The translations under genes were made by a program, and so were the position numbers. Below, piece after piece: positions 1-11,471 of a stretch of DNA of 64,000 bases. Position 1 is the first letter of the stretch. Each line of letters starts with the position of its first letter. Source of the DNA: Atrina japonica (Eukaryota; Mollusca; Bivalvia; Pterioida; Pinnidae); contig BROG01000991.1 in NCBI GenBank assembly GCA_030159075.1, positions 1-64,000 of the forward strand. Reading direction: 5' to 3'. A model generated the notes under the pieces. The model saw nothing but the letters and a program-made list of their open reading frames with translations. It was not told where the DNA came from and did no database searches.

Positions 1-1
1 A

Positions 2-82
2 AACAACAATACAACAACAACTCAAGAACAATTGACGCAAACGGATGGAACATTTACCATATTGGGTGAAGATGAAATTTAG
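2..82 (+). CDS. Possible 3' end of an upstream gene (last 26 codons)
   Basis: Reading from base 2, the window opens in an open frame of 26 codons ending at TAG (80-82). It begins with an Asn/Thr-rich run and ends with the acidic tail GTFTILGEDEI. The composition looks like a protein C terminus, not like random AT-rich sequence. A canonical AATAAA lies about 165 bp downstream at 247-252, a normal distance for a short 3' UTR. I do not recognise the protein. The frame is too short to exclude chance, and any acceptor or earlier exon would lie outside the window. Confidence 0.3.
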   Translation, partial: NNNTTTTQEQLTQTDGTFTILGEDEI

Positions 83-246
83 GTATAACCCCCAAAATTG
101 TATGATAGAAATGTTGATATCAAAAGAAGCAGAATGTTGAGTAGAACAGCTTATCCAAAATCCTCATAAATCTGTAATAAGTGGGATTTATGAGTGTTTG
201 AACATTTGGGACATTTTCTGTATGATTTTGTATGGAAAAGTACAAA

Positions 247-252
247 AATAAA
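247..252 (+). promoter_or_regulatory. Candidate poly(A) signal AATAAA for the upstream gene
   Basis: A perfect AATAAA lies 165 bp after the TAG at 80-82 and is followed by a T-rich stretch. It is only meaningful if the short frame at 2-82 is a real terminal exon. Confidence 0.25.
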
Positions 253-1309
253 AGCGTTATGACACGTCACTTGTCTCATTTGCTATAAATAGGAAGAGCC
301 CTTGAGTAGAATGATGGTATTTAATGATGGTGATAATTTGTTTAATTTATGATAATTAATGAAAAACTTATAGTAATTTTTTTTGTTTAAGTGTAGCCTA
401 CATAAGGTTTCCTTTGTATTCTTACGTAACGCCTTCACAAATTGAATGTAAAAATGAACTAAAAATGATAAAGATAATAATGAAATAATTTACGTGCATT
501 TTGTGTCAAAGGTTAAATTATATGTATTATTTTACTGTCTACTTTTTTTTTAAACTTCCTTCATGTTCATCGTTATGTAACCATGACCAGTTCTACATTA
601 TTGTAGCTTCTCTCCGTCTCCGCAAACAATTACGTATTTCAGTCCATGTTTGCAACAAGAGCAACTGTTAATTTCGCATGGATTTCTAAAACATATTTTG
701 AATTTGTATCTTACGTACGTTGCATCCAGGTCTGGATTTAAACAAATATTAACAAGTTTCCAAACACATTTTGTCGCATTCAGGTAACTGATTATGAGCT
801 TGGACGAAAGTATGACTTTCAAGTGAACTTGTAATCTGTAACAAAAAGCAGCTCTTTCTGTAGGTGGCAGAATTTCTAGGTAAATCGTGGATTGTCGACA
901 CCATTTGCATGTATTTTGAGTAGCATAGTTTGTCCAAAGACAAACAGATCAAATATAAGTTTGGAAAAATAAGTTACAGGAAATTCAACACTTAGGTAGC
1001 AAAGTCACCACAGTAGTAATATCTCATATTCTATTTATCAATGGAGTGATTTGTGGCTGAGAAACTACCTCTGCATCCTCTTGGTGAGAATTACTGACGC
1101 AATATTTTGACAAATCGGAAAAGTAAGTATCCAATAATACATTGCCTTATATGCAAAAGAGAACACAATTCTATGAGCAATCTAAGGTTTCCAAAATACA
1201 TGAAGACGGTTTAGACAAGCAAAATAACAGCTGATCCAGAACAGCATTATTTCCGTTTGCAAGACAAAATTTCACTGAAGCACAGATTTGATTTGATTTT
1301 TTCTTTTTT

Positions 1310-1430
1310 TTTACGCCATACTCAACAATTTCTCAGTCATATGATGGCGTCCAGTTTTTTATTGGTGGAGGAGAAACCCCGGTTACCCGGGTAAAGACCA
1401 CCAACCTTCCGCAAGAAACAATTACCTGCA
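1310..1430 (-). mobile_element. SINE-B relic (second tRNA-derived SINE family)
   Basis: The reverse complement matches the + copy at 25826-25999. Both share an ACTTGCGGAAGG-like or ACTTGTGGAGG segment, a CACCAATAAAAACTGG block, and a 3' end reading AAATTGTTGAGTRTGGCGTAAAA. The 5' part may extend to about 1620 but becomes unrecognisable. Confidence 0.55.
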
Positions 1431-1794
1431 GAGTAGTAGGGTTGGAGACATGCTAATAATGTTTTGATGTCAGTTTTCACAGACCTGGGTGTAACACCAG
1501 AGTACCTCCCAAAAGTACAATTGCAAACCATGCGATAAACCAGTTGCTCTTGTCGCAAACATATGGACTGATGCGAGTAACGGCCTGCAGAGACAGTAGG
1601 GGGAAAGGTTTTAGAAAGTTGAAGTACCCATGTTTACCTTTAACTTCTAGGATGAATATAATTCAATCTTTTATCTTTTATAGAAAATGCATTTAGATTA
1701 CTTTATTACCATTCTTATCATCATGTTAGTTCATTTAGCTCATGTTCAGTTTAGAGTAGGTGAGTACGACGACAGCTGTAATTCTGAATTTACT

Positions 1795-1880
1795 TATACA
1801 AAGCTATAATTGATCTATAATGATCTATACTGATCTATAATTATCTATAATTGATCTATACTGATCTATACTGATCTATA
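1795..1880. repeat. Short minisatellite, TGATCTATAAT-type unit
   Basis: An 11-bp unit of the type TGATCTATAAT or TGATCTATACT is repeated about seven times in tandem. Confidence 0.7.
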
Positions 1881-3061
1881 ATCAATTAATCATTAGCTAT
1901 TAATTATGATATAAATTATTATTATTATTTTATGAAGATATATCTTCATATCTACAGATATATAAAATTCCATTCGTGCCTAGTTTACTTACTGTATTTT
2001 TGTACATTTCCATACAAAATAATGCACAAACGCGTCAAATTTTTAAACGTTTAAAGTTATCTCCCATTAGCGGAATTTTGCGGATTTTGGATATATTGTT
2101 CTACTCAATCTTGCTTTTATACCATTTTCCGAGTCGACGACCAGACCGGTAGGCCTACCCTGTGTGGTATAAAAAACCAATCCGAAAATTAGCATGACAT
2201 GTAATTTCGAGAACTACCCATTCTCAGTGCATCGAACTGTCCCCGGTTGTAACCCATACAATTATCTCGTATAACGTTTCTTCTATTTATATAACTTACA
2301 GAAGTTAAATGTTGGAAGATCCGCATAGATCTGTCAATGTTATCATTGCATACTAGAATTTGAACTTTTGCACTTTTTAAAATATATGAAGAGGTCTATA
2401 TACCAGGGAAGAGGCGACCGACCTTCCGCAAGTAAACTGTGTGCTATAGAACTGAAGTTATCTTTAGATGAATCATCTTTCGTTTCAATTAATATTCTCT
2501 ACAAATAATAAATGTATGATTGTTTCTAAATCCGGTAAATGCTACCTCACATGTATATGTAAAATATGAAATCGATTATCAGGTTATCTGACCTTTTACA
2601 ATTCGAAAAATGCACATAATATGCGCACTCACTTGAACTGTCCTCTCGTCAGGCAGAGCTCCGTGATGTGATTAATATCATCAAAGACACATATAACGCG
2701 TTATAAATGTCTCGGATACTACATACAGTCATGGGTATTTAAATTCAGCCTGTTTACTTTTTACCCCGATATTCATACGTTTTTCTTAATACAGGTACAG
2801 TCTGACTCATGTGAATTATCGGGAACTGACTGTCAACTCTATCCATGATATTTATTCGTAAATGACACAGGATCATCGTTATATCAAAGATAAATTGGAA
2901 AGTGAATGTTAGGTATATGTACTATATACTAAACACATTTTTCACGTTTTGATTTACCAGGAGTTAAACCAAATGTGGAAAAATAATTATACGTTTTTAT
3001 TGTACGGTACATCCTCTGGCAAACAAAACCTTTAAATGCGAGGAATGATGTGAGATATACT

Positions 3062-3085
3062 ATAAGGTGCATTAGCAGTGTTTAC

Positions 3086-3120
<35 letters not shown>

Positions 3121-3310
3121 CGATTTTTTGCTACTTGTACTACTTGTATTTGATGTACAATAACATAAAATAGCTATAAACAGTCATAAAAACTATATTC
3201 TTATACATTTTGTGAAAATAAGGCCAGGTCCATGGGTGGTATTCATGTACAAATAGCAAGGTAGATTTAATCAATAGTAATTTAAAGCAGCACTGGCGGC
3301 GGCTATGGCG
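3062..3310 (+). mobile_element. Decayed palindromic MITE (GGGGCATTAGC family)
   Basis: It starts with AAGGTGCATTAGCAGTGTTT, then a 32-bp A run, then the shared core (CTACTTGTA, TTGATGTACAATAACA, ACATTTTGTGAAAATAAGG, GGTATTCATG). It is the same family as 51854-52240 but lacks a clean right terminus. A fragment ending in CCAATGCCCC near 3657 may be its right end. Confidence 0.55.
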
Positions 3311-3569
3311 TGATTTTTTTCTGTAAGTGATAATATATCCTTATATAAAGATAAAAAGTTCTCATTAATTACACTTGCACATACTGGTTTGTTTAAAAAA
3401 ATAACCTTAAGATGAATGAAGTTTGCGTACGTGGTGAAGAAAGTAGTTCAGTTAGCTGCACGTTAGCCAATCAAATCGCCGCTATGCTTTATTATACATA
3501 TATACATATAAAATATTTATGTGATCTGTTATGAAGTGGAATAACACACAGATCATATGATAAATATGA

Positions 3570-3574
<5 letters not shown>

Positions 3575-3625
<51 letters not shown>
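3575..3625. repeat. (AT)n microsatellite
   Basis: An uninterrupted TA dinucleotide run of about 45 bp. Confidence 0.9.
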
Positions 3626-3630
<5 letters not shown>

Positions 3631-4639
3631 TCTAAGTAGTAAAAATTTAAAAACAACCAATGCCCCATTATAATCAGGCTTGAGATATTTCGCAGTGCTC
3701 AACAGATGTAGAATGTGTCCGCTGTAGACAAAAATACCAAGAATGCATTCATTCTATACAGAAATCTTACATAGGAACCATCGGAGCTCTTACTAAAAAT
3801 TAATTTTGAAAAAATAACAAAGAGCTAAGTATAAACATTTATGCAAAAATGTTTTAAATACGGAATCAGTTAAACAAATTTTGCAAAAATAATTAACTGA
3901 ATAGAATTTTTTTTACAGTAAGGGTAGGAAATGTTAGAATAATACCAGAGTTCGCGGGAAGGCCCACAATATTGCTCAAGACGAGATTCTCTTTCAATAA
4001 GACATCACGTGTTGGTCTCGAATAGTCAAGAAAATATAGAGACCAAATCAAACAAATGGAGAAATAGCAAATCCAAACAATCATAAAAGAAAGGTCAAAA
4101 CTGTCTGAACCGGGTTTACACAGTATGATTGGGCAACTGTATTAAAAGCCGGCCTGTCTTGGACACATATGGCTTGCAAAAACATAATTGACATCGCATT
4201 CCATCAAGTGGGAGAAATTAAACAAAATAAGGAATTCGGATACCATGATGCAATTGACTACTTTTGTATTTGACCGAAATTAACAAAAGAAATTAAAGGT
4301 ATATGTATAGGTAAGACCATGGATTCGAAGAAGAGAACATCTTATACTACAGTAATATTTGGAACGGATAAAACCATTTATATTCAAAATAATTCAAAAG
4401 CTAGGATAGCCATCGTATCACAGTGGTTACTCTTAGACGGATTTGATTATGCATTTAGATGTGTTATTTACCTTGTAAATGTATTATACCACTTTCTCTT
4501 CAGAAAATCTATTGGAGCTCAACTGATGAAGTCTAATTGACAGAAACGATCGTCTTAAGCAGTATAACTTTGGTATTATGTTGATAATATTTATGGTTCT
4601 CATCAAACATTGATAGGGGAATTATCTACCTAAGATGAA

Positions 4640-5000
4640 GACACGTCAACATATGAACATTTCGTATACAGAAACAAACTACTTACTGGTAGTTGTTGTC
4701 ACAAGGTGGTCAGGAATCGTGTCGAATGTCAACATTTCGCATATTTTACGGTCGTTATAATAACCTTGTTTGCAATTACAGTATTTAGCTGAGTAGGGTG
4801 TTGAATTGCCTATTCAATAGTGGTTATTGAATCGTCCTTATTGATAATTACAATGTTTTATTCATCAATTATTTCAGATCTGTTTAACTGTGGATTCACA
4901 TCAGGTGTGACAAGTCGACAGAGGATGACACCTGATCCCACTTCTGGATTTAAAGAGGTCTTTGTTTTTCCAATATCACCAGATTTGTATAAATATTATT
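4640..5000 (+). repeat. Dispersed repeat, about 380 bp (CAACATATGAACATTTC family)
   Basis: Shares CAACATATGAACATTTC, TATACAGARRCAAACTACT, GGTGTGACARGTCGACAG, CACCTGATCYCA and TTCACCAGATTTGTA with 6610-6985 and with the interrupted copy at 52725-53380. No protein-coding capacity or clear terminal repeats are visible, so its class is unknown. Confidence 0.7.
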
Positions 5001-6130
5001 CGCTTAAATCAAATACACTGGCCAGTTTATTGACAAACTTCAAAGATATGTCATTACTTATACATGCATGTATATATAGTAAGTCATACTAATTATTCAT
5101 AACGATCATCTTTTTAAATATCTACTTACCGACCTGTTCTAAATATTGTTTTTAACTTAACATTAGCCGTTAGGCTAGAAAAAATAATTGAAATTATTAT
5201 AATAAATACATGTGCATTTTTTTACAAGTACGAACATAACCAAATGTGTACAGAAACATCTTCAAAATATATACAGAAACGACCATGTACCGAAACGTCC
5301 TGATTCATTCCTGTTCACGACCGCGAGTCTCTGGTCGACAATTTAGAAACTCGAAAATCTACATGAAACGGTGCACATAAACGTTGCCAATGTATCACAA
5401 TTATTAAATAATGATCCATAATTACATATATAGTCAAATTTATGGCATATTATGTGTCTTTAACTCCTTTTAATTTTCGTCTTCAATGTCTTCCTTTACT
5501 GGTTTTAGTACCACCCTACGGAAAGGAGTACAACGCGTTTTGGGGAGGGTCTCGGTTCACTCAGGCTGTAGTTTATCGTTTAACTATGCATTTTCACCAA
5601 TCGAACGATCAGTGCAGCTTGAATAATGATTATTCTATCTACACATAGTCTTTTTACATGAGTAAACAAGTACAAACCTCAATCTTTTCGTTTTTCCATA
5701 AGCTTCATGATACTTCCGGTTAGGAAATACTAAAGACCTGATTTTGTCCTGTACTTCCTGACTGGGGTTTATTTGTATTTAACAGTAAAAATAGTAAGAT
5801 GAATTTGTGATTTTATGGAACTACAGGATAACAACTACACATATGACCAATAATATGCATAGAGGTCGACATTTTTTAACGAGTGATGATCATGAAATGT
5901 GAAGTTAGTTTGAAGAGTGATGAATTGACGTCATGAGCGACGAAATGTTGTGAAGTAAGTTTGACTAGTGATGAATTGACGAGAGACCCGGACCAACATT
6001 TTCGGCCCGGCCTTCCGCATTTTGAGGCCGGGCCGATTATTATACGACACCACCGCCATATTCATGACTGAAACAAATGCTTAGTTTATCGAAAACAACA
6101 TTCATTATATTTATTCGATTTTTGTTTGTT

Positions 6131-6367
6131 TATTGTTGTTTAACTTGCCACTCAAGAATCTTTCACTCATATGGAGACGTCACCAAATGCCGACGAAGGG
6201 TTTCAAATTTTGGCCTATGCTCGGCACTTACGGCCATTGAGCAGTGAGGTTTCCATAATGTGCCGACACCTACTGCGACACGGGACCTCTATTTTTTGTG
6301 TCTCATCCGAAGGACATAAAACCAACTTAAGAGTCGAGCGCGCTACCGACTGAGCAAGGCTAGCTCT
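6131..6367 (-). mobile_element. SINE-A copy (tRNA-Lys-like head), near full length, minus strand
   Basis: The reverse complement runs from a tRNA-like A box (GCTCAGTCGGTAGCGCGCTC) through the family body (CCGTAAGTGCCGAGCATAGG, CATATGAGTGAAAGATTCTTG) to a 3' end GTTAAACAACAATAA. The B-box part of the head is deleted: the sequence passes from CGACTCTTAAG straight to the GTTGGTT body segment. Confidence 0.85.
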
Positions 6368-6609
6368 CATTATTCGAATTCAAAGTTCGAAATTAAATTC
6401 TATATACTGCACGGCATTGGAAATTAAATCATAATCTGTTAATGTCTGTATATACTTCATATACAACCAGATATTTTCAAAACAATATTTCAACGCCATT
6501 TGTTATTCAATTTCAGTACAATTTTCACCATTCACCATTAATGTTTTGAAGTTTCTGTTTGCTTTGTAACACATTTCCATTGTTTCGTTTTGTATATGGT
6601 CCGAAATGT

Positions 6610-6985
6610 CAGGGCGTGTTCAACATATGAACATTTCATATACAGAGGCAAACTACTCACTGAAAAATTATTGACACAGGGATATCGTTCCGCAAATTTT
6701 ACGCTCGGTATGTAATAGTCTCTGTTTCACTAAATGAAATGTGTTACCTGTTCGATAGCAGTTGTTGAGACGTCTATAACAATTGTGACGAGGATTCGTT
6801 CCTCATGTATTTCATTTTGATTTGAGTGTGGACTCATGGCGGGTGTGACCGGTCGACAGGGGATGCTCACTCCTCCATGGCACCTGATCTCAATGCTGCA
6901 TTTCCAGGGGTCTGTGTTTGTCCAATATTCACCAGATTTGTACCTATATCCTGGACATCCTAAAGATTTATACTTTGGTATCTGA
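6610..6985 (+). repeat. Dispersed repeat, about 380 bp (CAACATATGAACATTTC family)
   Basis: Second copy of the family at 4640-5000, same orientation and collinear over its length. Shared blocks include GTGTGACCGGTCGACAGGGG and CACCAGATTTGTA. Confidence 0.7.
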
Positions 6986-7781
6986 GATTTTTTATATAGT
7001 AGGCCAACTGATAGCTTTTTGCGGGATACAAAGTTTTAATGTCAATAGGAATAGGAAATTGTAACATAAATAATTTTATTACATTTTTGTTTTTGTTCTG
7101 CATTTTCATTTGTCCAGAGACAGTCACGTGTACTTCCATTTAAAATGATATCGCACTGCAAACCGGATAATTTATCATATTGCTCTGCTAAAACATCACA
7201 GAACTGTTTCAACTGAATTTCATTTAGCGTTAACTTCTCTGACTGCATGGAAAAGTGGGACAAACCAGAGAGATTGATAGAACTTTCCATATCTCTTTGA
7301 AAGGTTGATGGTTTGTTAAATTAAAATGTAATAAAACGATCATTGCACTACTTTTGATTCAATATGAGTATTTATGGAGTACAAAAGACAATATCAACCT
7401 CGGCCTTCGGCCTCGATCGATATTGATTTTGTACTCCATAAATTCTCATATCAAACCAAAAATTTTGCAATAATTGTATAAAGGTATCTGGTACTTTATC
7501 AGCAAATATATAATGAAAGTATTAGATATTTTGAGCATACGCCCGACAAAACTGAAAGCTTGATTCCGTTATAGCCGGTGCAATAATCAAAGATCGGTAA
7601 CTCTTACGGACTTATATACTCAATGACATGAACTCACAATAATTGACCGCCATCAAATCGTGAAAAATTGTTGAGCGTAAAACAACACTAAAATTTCAAA
7701 ACTTTAGTTTTACGTTCTTGTTTATGGCGCATTGTAATCACGTTATAACCAACCCTTATTGATTGAAAAAAATATCAAGTA

Positions 7782-7928
7782 CAGTCAAACCTCGCGTATG
7801 AGACCACCTCGCATTTCAGACCGTGCGTTTTCGGTACCTTGATGAATATCTATCAAGTAAATAACCTCATTTAAGAGACCACCCCACAAATCAGACTGTT
7901 AGGTGGTATTAATAGTGTGGTTCCACTG
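7782..7928. mobile_element. Pogo-like MITE, TA target site
   Basis: Starts CAGTCAAACCTCG and ends GTGGTTCCACTG, flanked on both sides by TA. The interior contains repeated AGACCACCYC units. The termini and TA target fit the Tc1/mariner-pogo (Tigger) group. No transposase is encoded. Confidence 0.65.
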
Positions 7929-7999
7929 TATTTACATGGTAATCATGATTGTTCTTTTTGCAGAGCGCGAGTTAAGCCCCCTTAATTAGTACATGTATG

Positions 8000-8372
8000 T
8001 TCAAAGACGTATTAGCTGTTATTATTTTTTTTTTTTTCAAAAATATTGTTTTTCGTTTTTTACTACTTAGATTGATGTATAATAACAAAAAAAAAGAAAA
8101 AAAAAGAGATATATGCATAGACATAACAATTCCTTAAATCCCTATATATTTTGTGCAAATTGTTTGAGAAACCCAGATTTGGCACTTGATCAACTTAACC
8201 TTACTATTTGTAAATTCCTACCACACTGGACCTGACCTTATTTTCACAATATATGTAGGAATGTAATATATTTTATGCCAGTGTATAGCTCTTATTTGTT
8301 AGTTTACACCAAGTAAAAGTAGAATAAAAACTGAAATAATTTTTATGGTAAACGCAGCTAATGCCCCTTAAA
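8000..8372 (+). mobile_element. Palindromic MITE (GGGGCATTAGC family), diverged
   Basis: A left arm around GTATTAGCTGTTATT and a right arm CGCAGCTAATGCCCCTTAAA enclose the family core (TAGATTGATGTATAATAACA, CTATATATTTTGTGCAAATT, CACACTGGACCTGACCTTAT). Confidence 0.6.
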
Positions 8373-8416
8373 TTTCCTTCTGAGCAGATTATTAGACCTT
8401 TGGAATTTATGTCATT

Positions 8417-8456
<40 letters not shown>

Positions 8457-8703
8457 CGATGAAGTTAAATTTCATCATTACCAAATAAACGTGAAATTGT
8501 CTTTCAGAATAATAATTAATGTTTCTGATATACAGTCTCGGGACAAAAGTGAGTCCTCGAAAATTGAATTAACTTGAATAAAATCGTCTAGAATTTGTCG
8601 TTTATCCAATTTTAACTAAACTTCATCCGCAGCAAGTTGAGGATTTGGTTCTCATTTAGTAGAAATTCCATTGCAAACTATTTATCACTTCATGAGAAAT
8701 ATA

Positions 8704-9068
8704 TTAAAGGGACATTATACTTATCTTTTTGTTTTTGTTTTTTCAAAAATTTTGTTTTTTCTTTTTACAACTTAGATTGATATAAAATAACAAAAAAGAT
8801 ATATACATAGATATAAAAATTCTTAAATCCCAATACATTTTGTGAAAATTGCTTGATACACTGTTTCGCTTGCAATTGATTAATGTAACCCTAGTATTTG
8901 TTTATGAATACCAAACTGGTCTTGACCTTATTTTCACAAAATATATAGGAATATTAGATCCCTTATGCCTGTGTCTATCTCTTATTTTTGTTGTACATTA
9001 TGTATAAGTAGTAAAAGAAGGAGAAATTGAATTAATATTTTTTGGTTAACACAGCTAATGTCCTTTTA
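8704..9068 (+). mobile_element. Palindromic MITE (GGGGCATTAGC family)
   Basis: A left end AAAGGGACATTATACTTATC and a right end AACACAGCTAATGTCCTTTT form imperfect terminal inverted repeats around the same core as 51854-52240. Confidence 0.65.
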
Positions 9069-10748
9069 GTCTTTATGAGTTTGTTAGCTTTATATATCGC
9101 TGATCTGAAGGGATCTATAATGTAATTTATAAACAACAAAAATAAAACCACCGATATCGGAGTAATCTAAGGATGTAAACTAAAAATAGTTCATGTGACA
9201 AAATCTGCACACATATGTAAAAATACATACGTAAGAAAATTTACTCACGTATGCAAATGTTGAACATGAACGCATTTACTCGAGTAAGTAAATTTACATG
9301 CGGAGCAAATTTGCAACGACTTCTGAGCTAGTGCAAATGTAAATTTACTCATGTGCAAACTTTAGGGAATATATGCCGCTGACTGTACCCGGTCATTTGA
9401 CGCCCCTAGTGACTCTTTTGTGGACAGATTTGTTGTTTTTTTTATTTGATTACTTTGTAGATATTTTATTGACTTTACAATCATGCATACAAAATTGGAA
9501 AGTTATATATCTAACCATAAGGTCATGAGAAATTTCCTTTTTGAAGATATACCTAGTTGTTTGTTATATTTGGATTATTAAAGGGTCCATATTGGTCCTA
9601 ATCCTTTTTCATTTGCAAATCTCATGTGGCTTCACATGGAGATGCTTCCTGTGAAGTTTAGTTAAAATTGTTCCCTTTTTCTAGAAAAGATGTTAAAAAT
9701 GTCTAAATATTGATGACATAGATTATCTGTTTACTTATGTGCTTGTGACCTTTAAATAAAAAGTTTGAAAATTAATAAAAATAAATTGCCAAAATTTTCA
9801 CGCCTCGCTACGCTCCATGAAAAAGATATACTTTCTTCCCTCTAATTTGATATCATGCATCCACCCTGACTTTGTCTTTATGTTTGGGATTTTAGGGCTT
9901 TTGACTAAGCTTTATTTTCGTTTACATTTTCTCAGCATGTATGAATATGACAGTTTATTTGTAAACAAAATCATCATTAGATTAAAATGTATAACTCTTT
10001 CCACTTTTGTTATTACCATGTAAAGATCGCAAAATTTTGTCATCGATGATGCCCAGTTCTTTACTTGGAATGAACGCGCCGTTTTCACGCGTACGGCGTC
10101 TTGTTACACCCCCCATAAAAAAAACTTTTAGCCCTCTCTTTAAAATTCCCTGCTTTAGATGTCAGAATATTACCGATCCTTATAGGGAGTTTTCATCGTT
10201 ATAAAAAAACCGTTTCTATTTATAAAAATTATGATTCAGAAAATGAAAAAAATAATTTATAATGAAACTAGTGATGTATTTAATTCTTTGTTTAACGCTA
10301 TGGCATTACAGCATATATATCGCTGATATGGATCGGAGCTACGCCATAGACAGGGCAAGATATATGATCTATATGGCGTGACTTCAAATGTGGTTATATG
10401 AAAGATTTAGTAAAAAATAACAATATTACCGAATACTCTCCTTCAATCGCTATTTTATTTTCTTGTACCACAATCTGTAAAAGCTATTTCTTTATAAAAA
10501 ATGTTTAATCAGAGTGTTGCGAGCATTTCCAGCTACATCTTAGAATTTCGATTTTCTACCATAGCCTCAACTGGAACGAAGTTTTGCAGTTATCTCCCTT
10601 TAAACGTACACGTCCATAGTTTATTAACGGAAAAGTTAACAATTTAATATTTTGCATAGAACACAACAGTGTGCTAGCTGTGCAACGCAGAGGGCGGATT
10701 CACTCTATATATGCCAAAATATATACTTCTTAATTAATCTCCCCCTCA

Positions 10749-10850
10749 CCAATCGTCGCCAATCGTTAGTGGTCTACTTTTGAATATTTATGAGATTAAC
10801 GCAATTCATGCATATTTATAAAGTGGGGCACTCAGTAGGCTAGTTTATCA
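10749..10850 (+). promoter_or_regulatory. Putative core promoter of the receptor gene
   Basis: Two CCAAT boxes lie ten bases apart (10749-10753, 10759-10763), in front of a TATA-like TATAAAG (10817-10823). Two initiator-like TCAG sites follow (A at 10834 and at 10850). The second is 33 bp from the TATA box, a workable spacing. Either start would leave a very short leader (about 23-39 nt) before the start codon at 10873. This is motif reading only; the true start site needs transcript 5' ends. Confidence 0.35.
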
Positions 10851-10864
10851 GATCGAGTTTGGTC

Positions 10865-10876
10865 ATGGCGGAATGA
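10865..10876 (+). promoter_or_regulatory. Upstream mini-ORF (Met-Ala-Glu-stop) overlapping the start codon
   Basis: An ATG at 10865 lies in a good initiation context (G at -3 and G at +4) and opens ATG GCG GAA TGA. Its stop overlaps the main start ATGATG at 10873-10878. Translation of the receptor would need leaky scanning or reinitiation, unless the transcript starts downstream of 10865. Confidence 0.5.
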
Positions 10877-10927
10877 TGTCGAAACTGTGTTTACTCGTTG
10901 GTTTTGCTGTGATTTCCCTGTGTTCAG
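10873..10927 (+). CDS. ACVR1: Receptor exon 1: start codon and signal peptide
   Basis: Encodes residues 1-18 plus the first base of Gly19. Two tandem ATG codons are followed by a short basic patch (Ser-Lys) and a hydrophobic core ([13 protein letters not shown]), a classical signal peptide. It ends at a consensus donor GTAAGT in phase 1, which is what exon 2 requires. The start is the first ATG in this frame after the mini-ORF. The main doubt is the 32.8-kb distance to exon 2, since any phase-1 hydrophobic exon in between could substitute. The CCAAT/TATA context just upstream supports this one. Confidence 0.75.
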
Positions 10928-11438
10928 GTAAGTCTGGGTTATTATAATGTCTTAATCGATCTGATGTTGTTCTTTGAATAGGAAACAACGCAAATTTCGC
11001 CTGAATATTTCTGTAAACCTAAGATTTCTTTCTTTGTGTATTCGCGACTTTCTGTCTCCTATGATCTATCCCTGCTTTATAAACACACAATACGGAAAAA
11101 CATGAATCAGCTGTGTTCGAACGATTTTGAATGTTTTTACTGACCATGATTAATTTTGATATCATTTTAGATATTTTGTATGTTTTCTACAAATCTCAAT
11201 GTGTATTGTTGGACAGTAAAGCAGTTAGGTAGATTTCTAGTCTACGTTCGATTTTGTTCACAGGTAGCCTTTCATTCACAGACTTTGCGTCTCCGCTTTG
11301 ATTTTGAAGTTTATAAGAGCGAGAGGGTATTCAAAGTCTCAAAAGCAATTCAAGATTTTGAAAATGAGTTACCTTGTATGTTAATGTACCTGATTAATGA
11401 TCTTGATTAACCATAATTCGATGATAATTCATAATTGC

Positions 11439-11471
<33 letters not shown>

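Larger units (their letters stand above)
83..10740. other. Intergenic region upstream of the receptor gene
   Basis: I see no gene in this 10.6 kb. It holds SINE relics (1310-1430, 2395-2445, 6131-6367, 7640-7690), two copies of a roughly 380-bp dispersed repeat (4640-5000, 6610-6985), three palindromic GGGGCATTAGC-type elements (3062-3310, 8000-8372, 8704-9068), a pogo-like MITE (7782-7928), an (AT)n run (3575-3625) and long A or T runs (3087-3118, 8418-8454). The remainder is AT-rich sequence with short open frames lacking any recognisable protein similarity. Confidence 0.7.

Noticed and set aside
10865..10867. ATG at 10865 as the receptor start
   Set aside because: Its frame stops after three codons; the signal-peptide frame starts at 10873.
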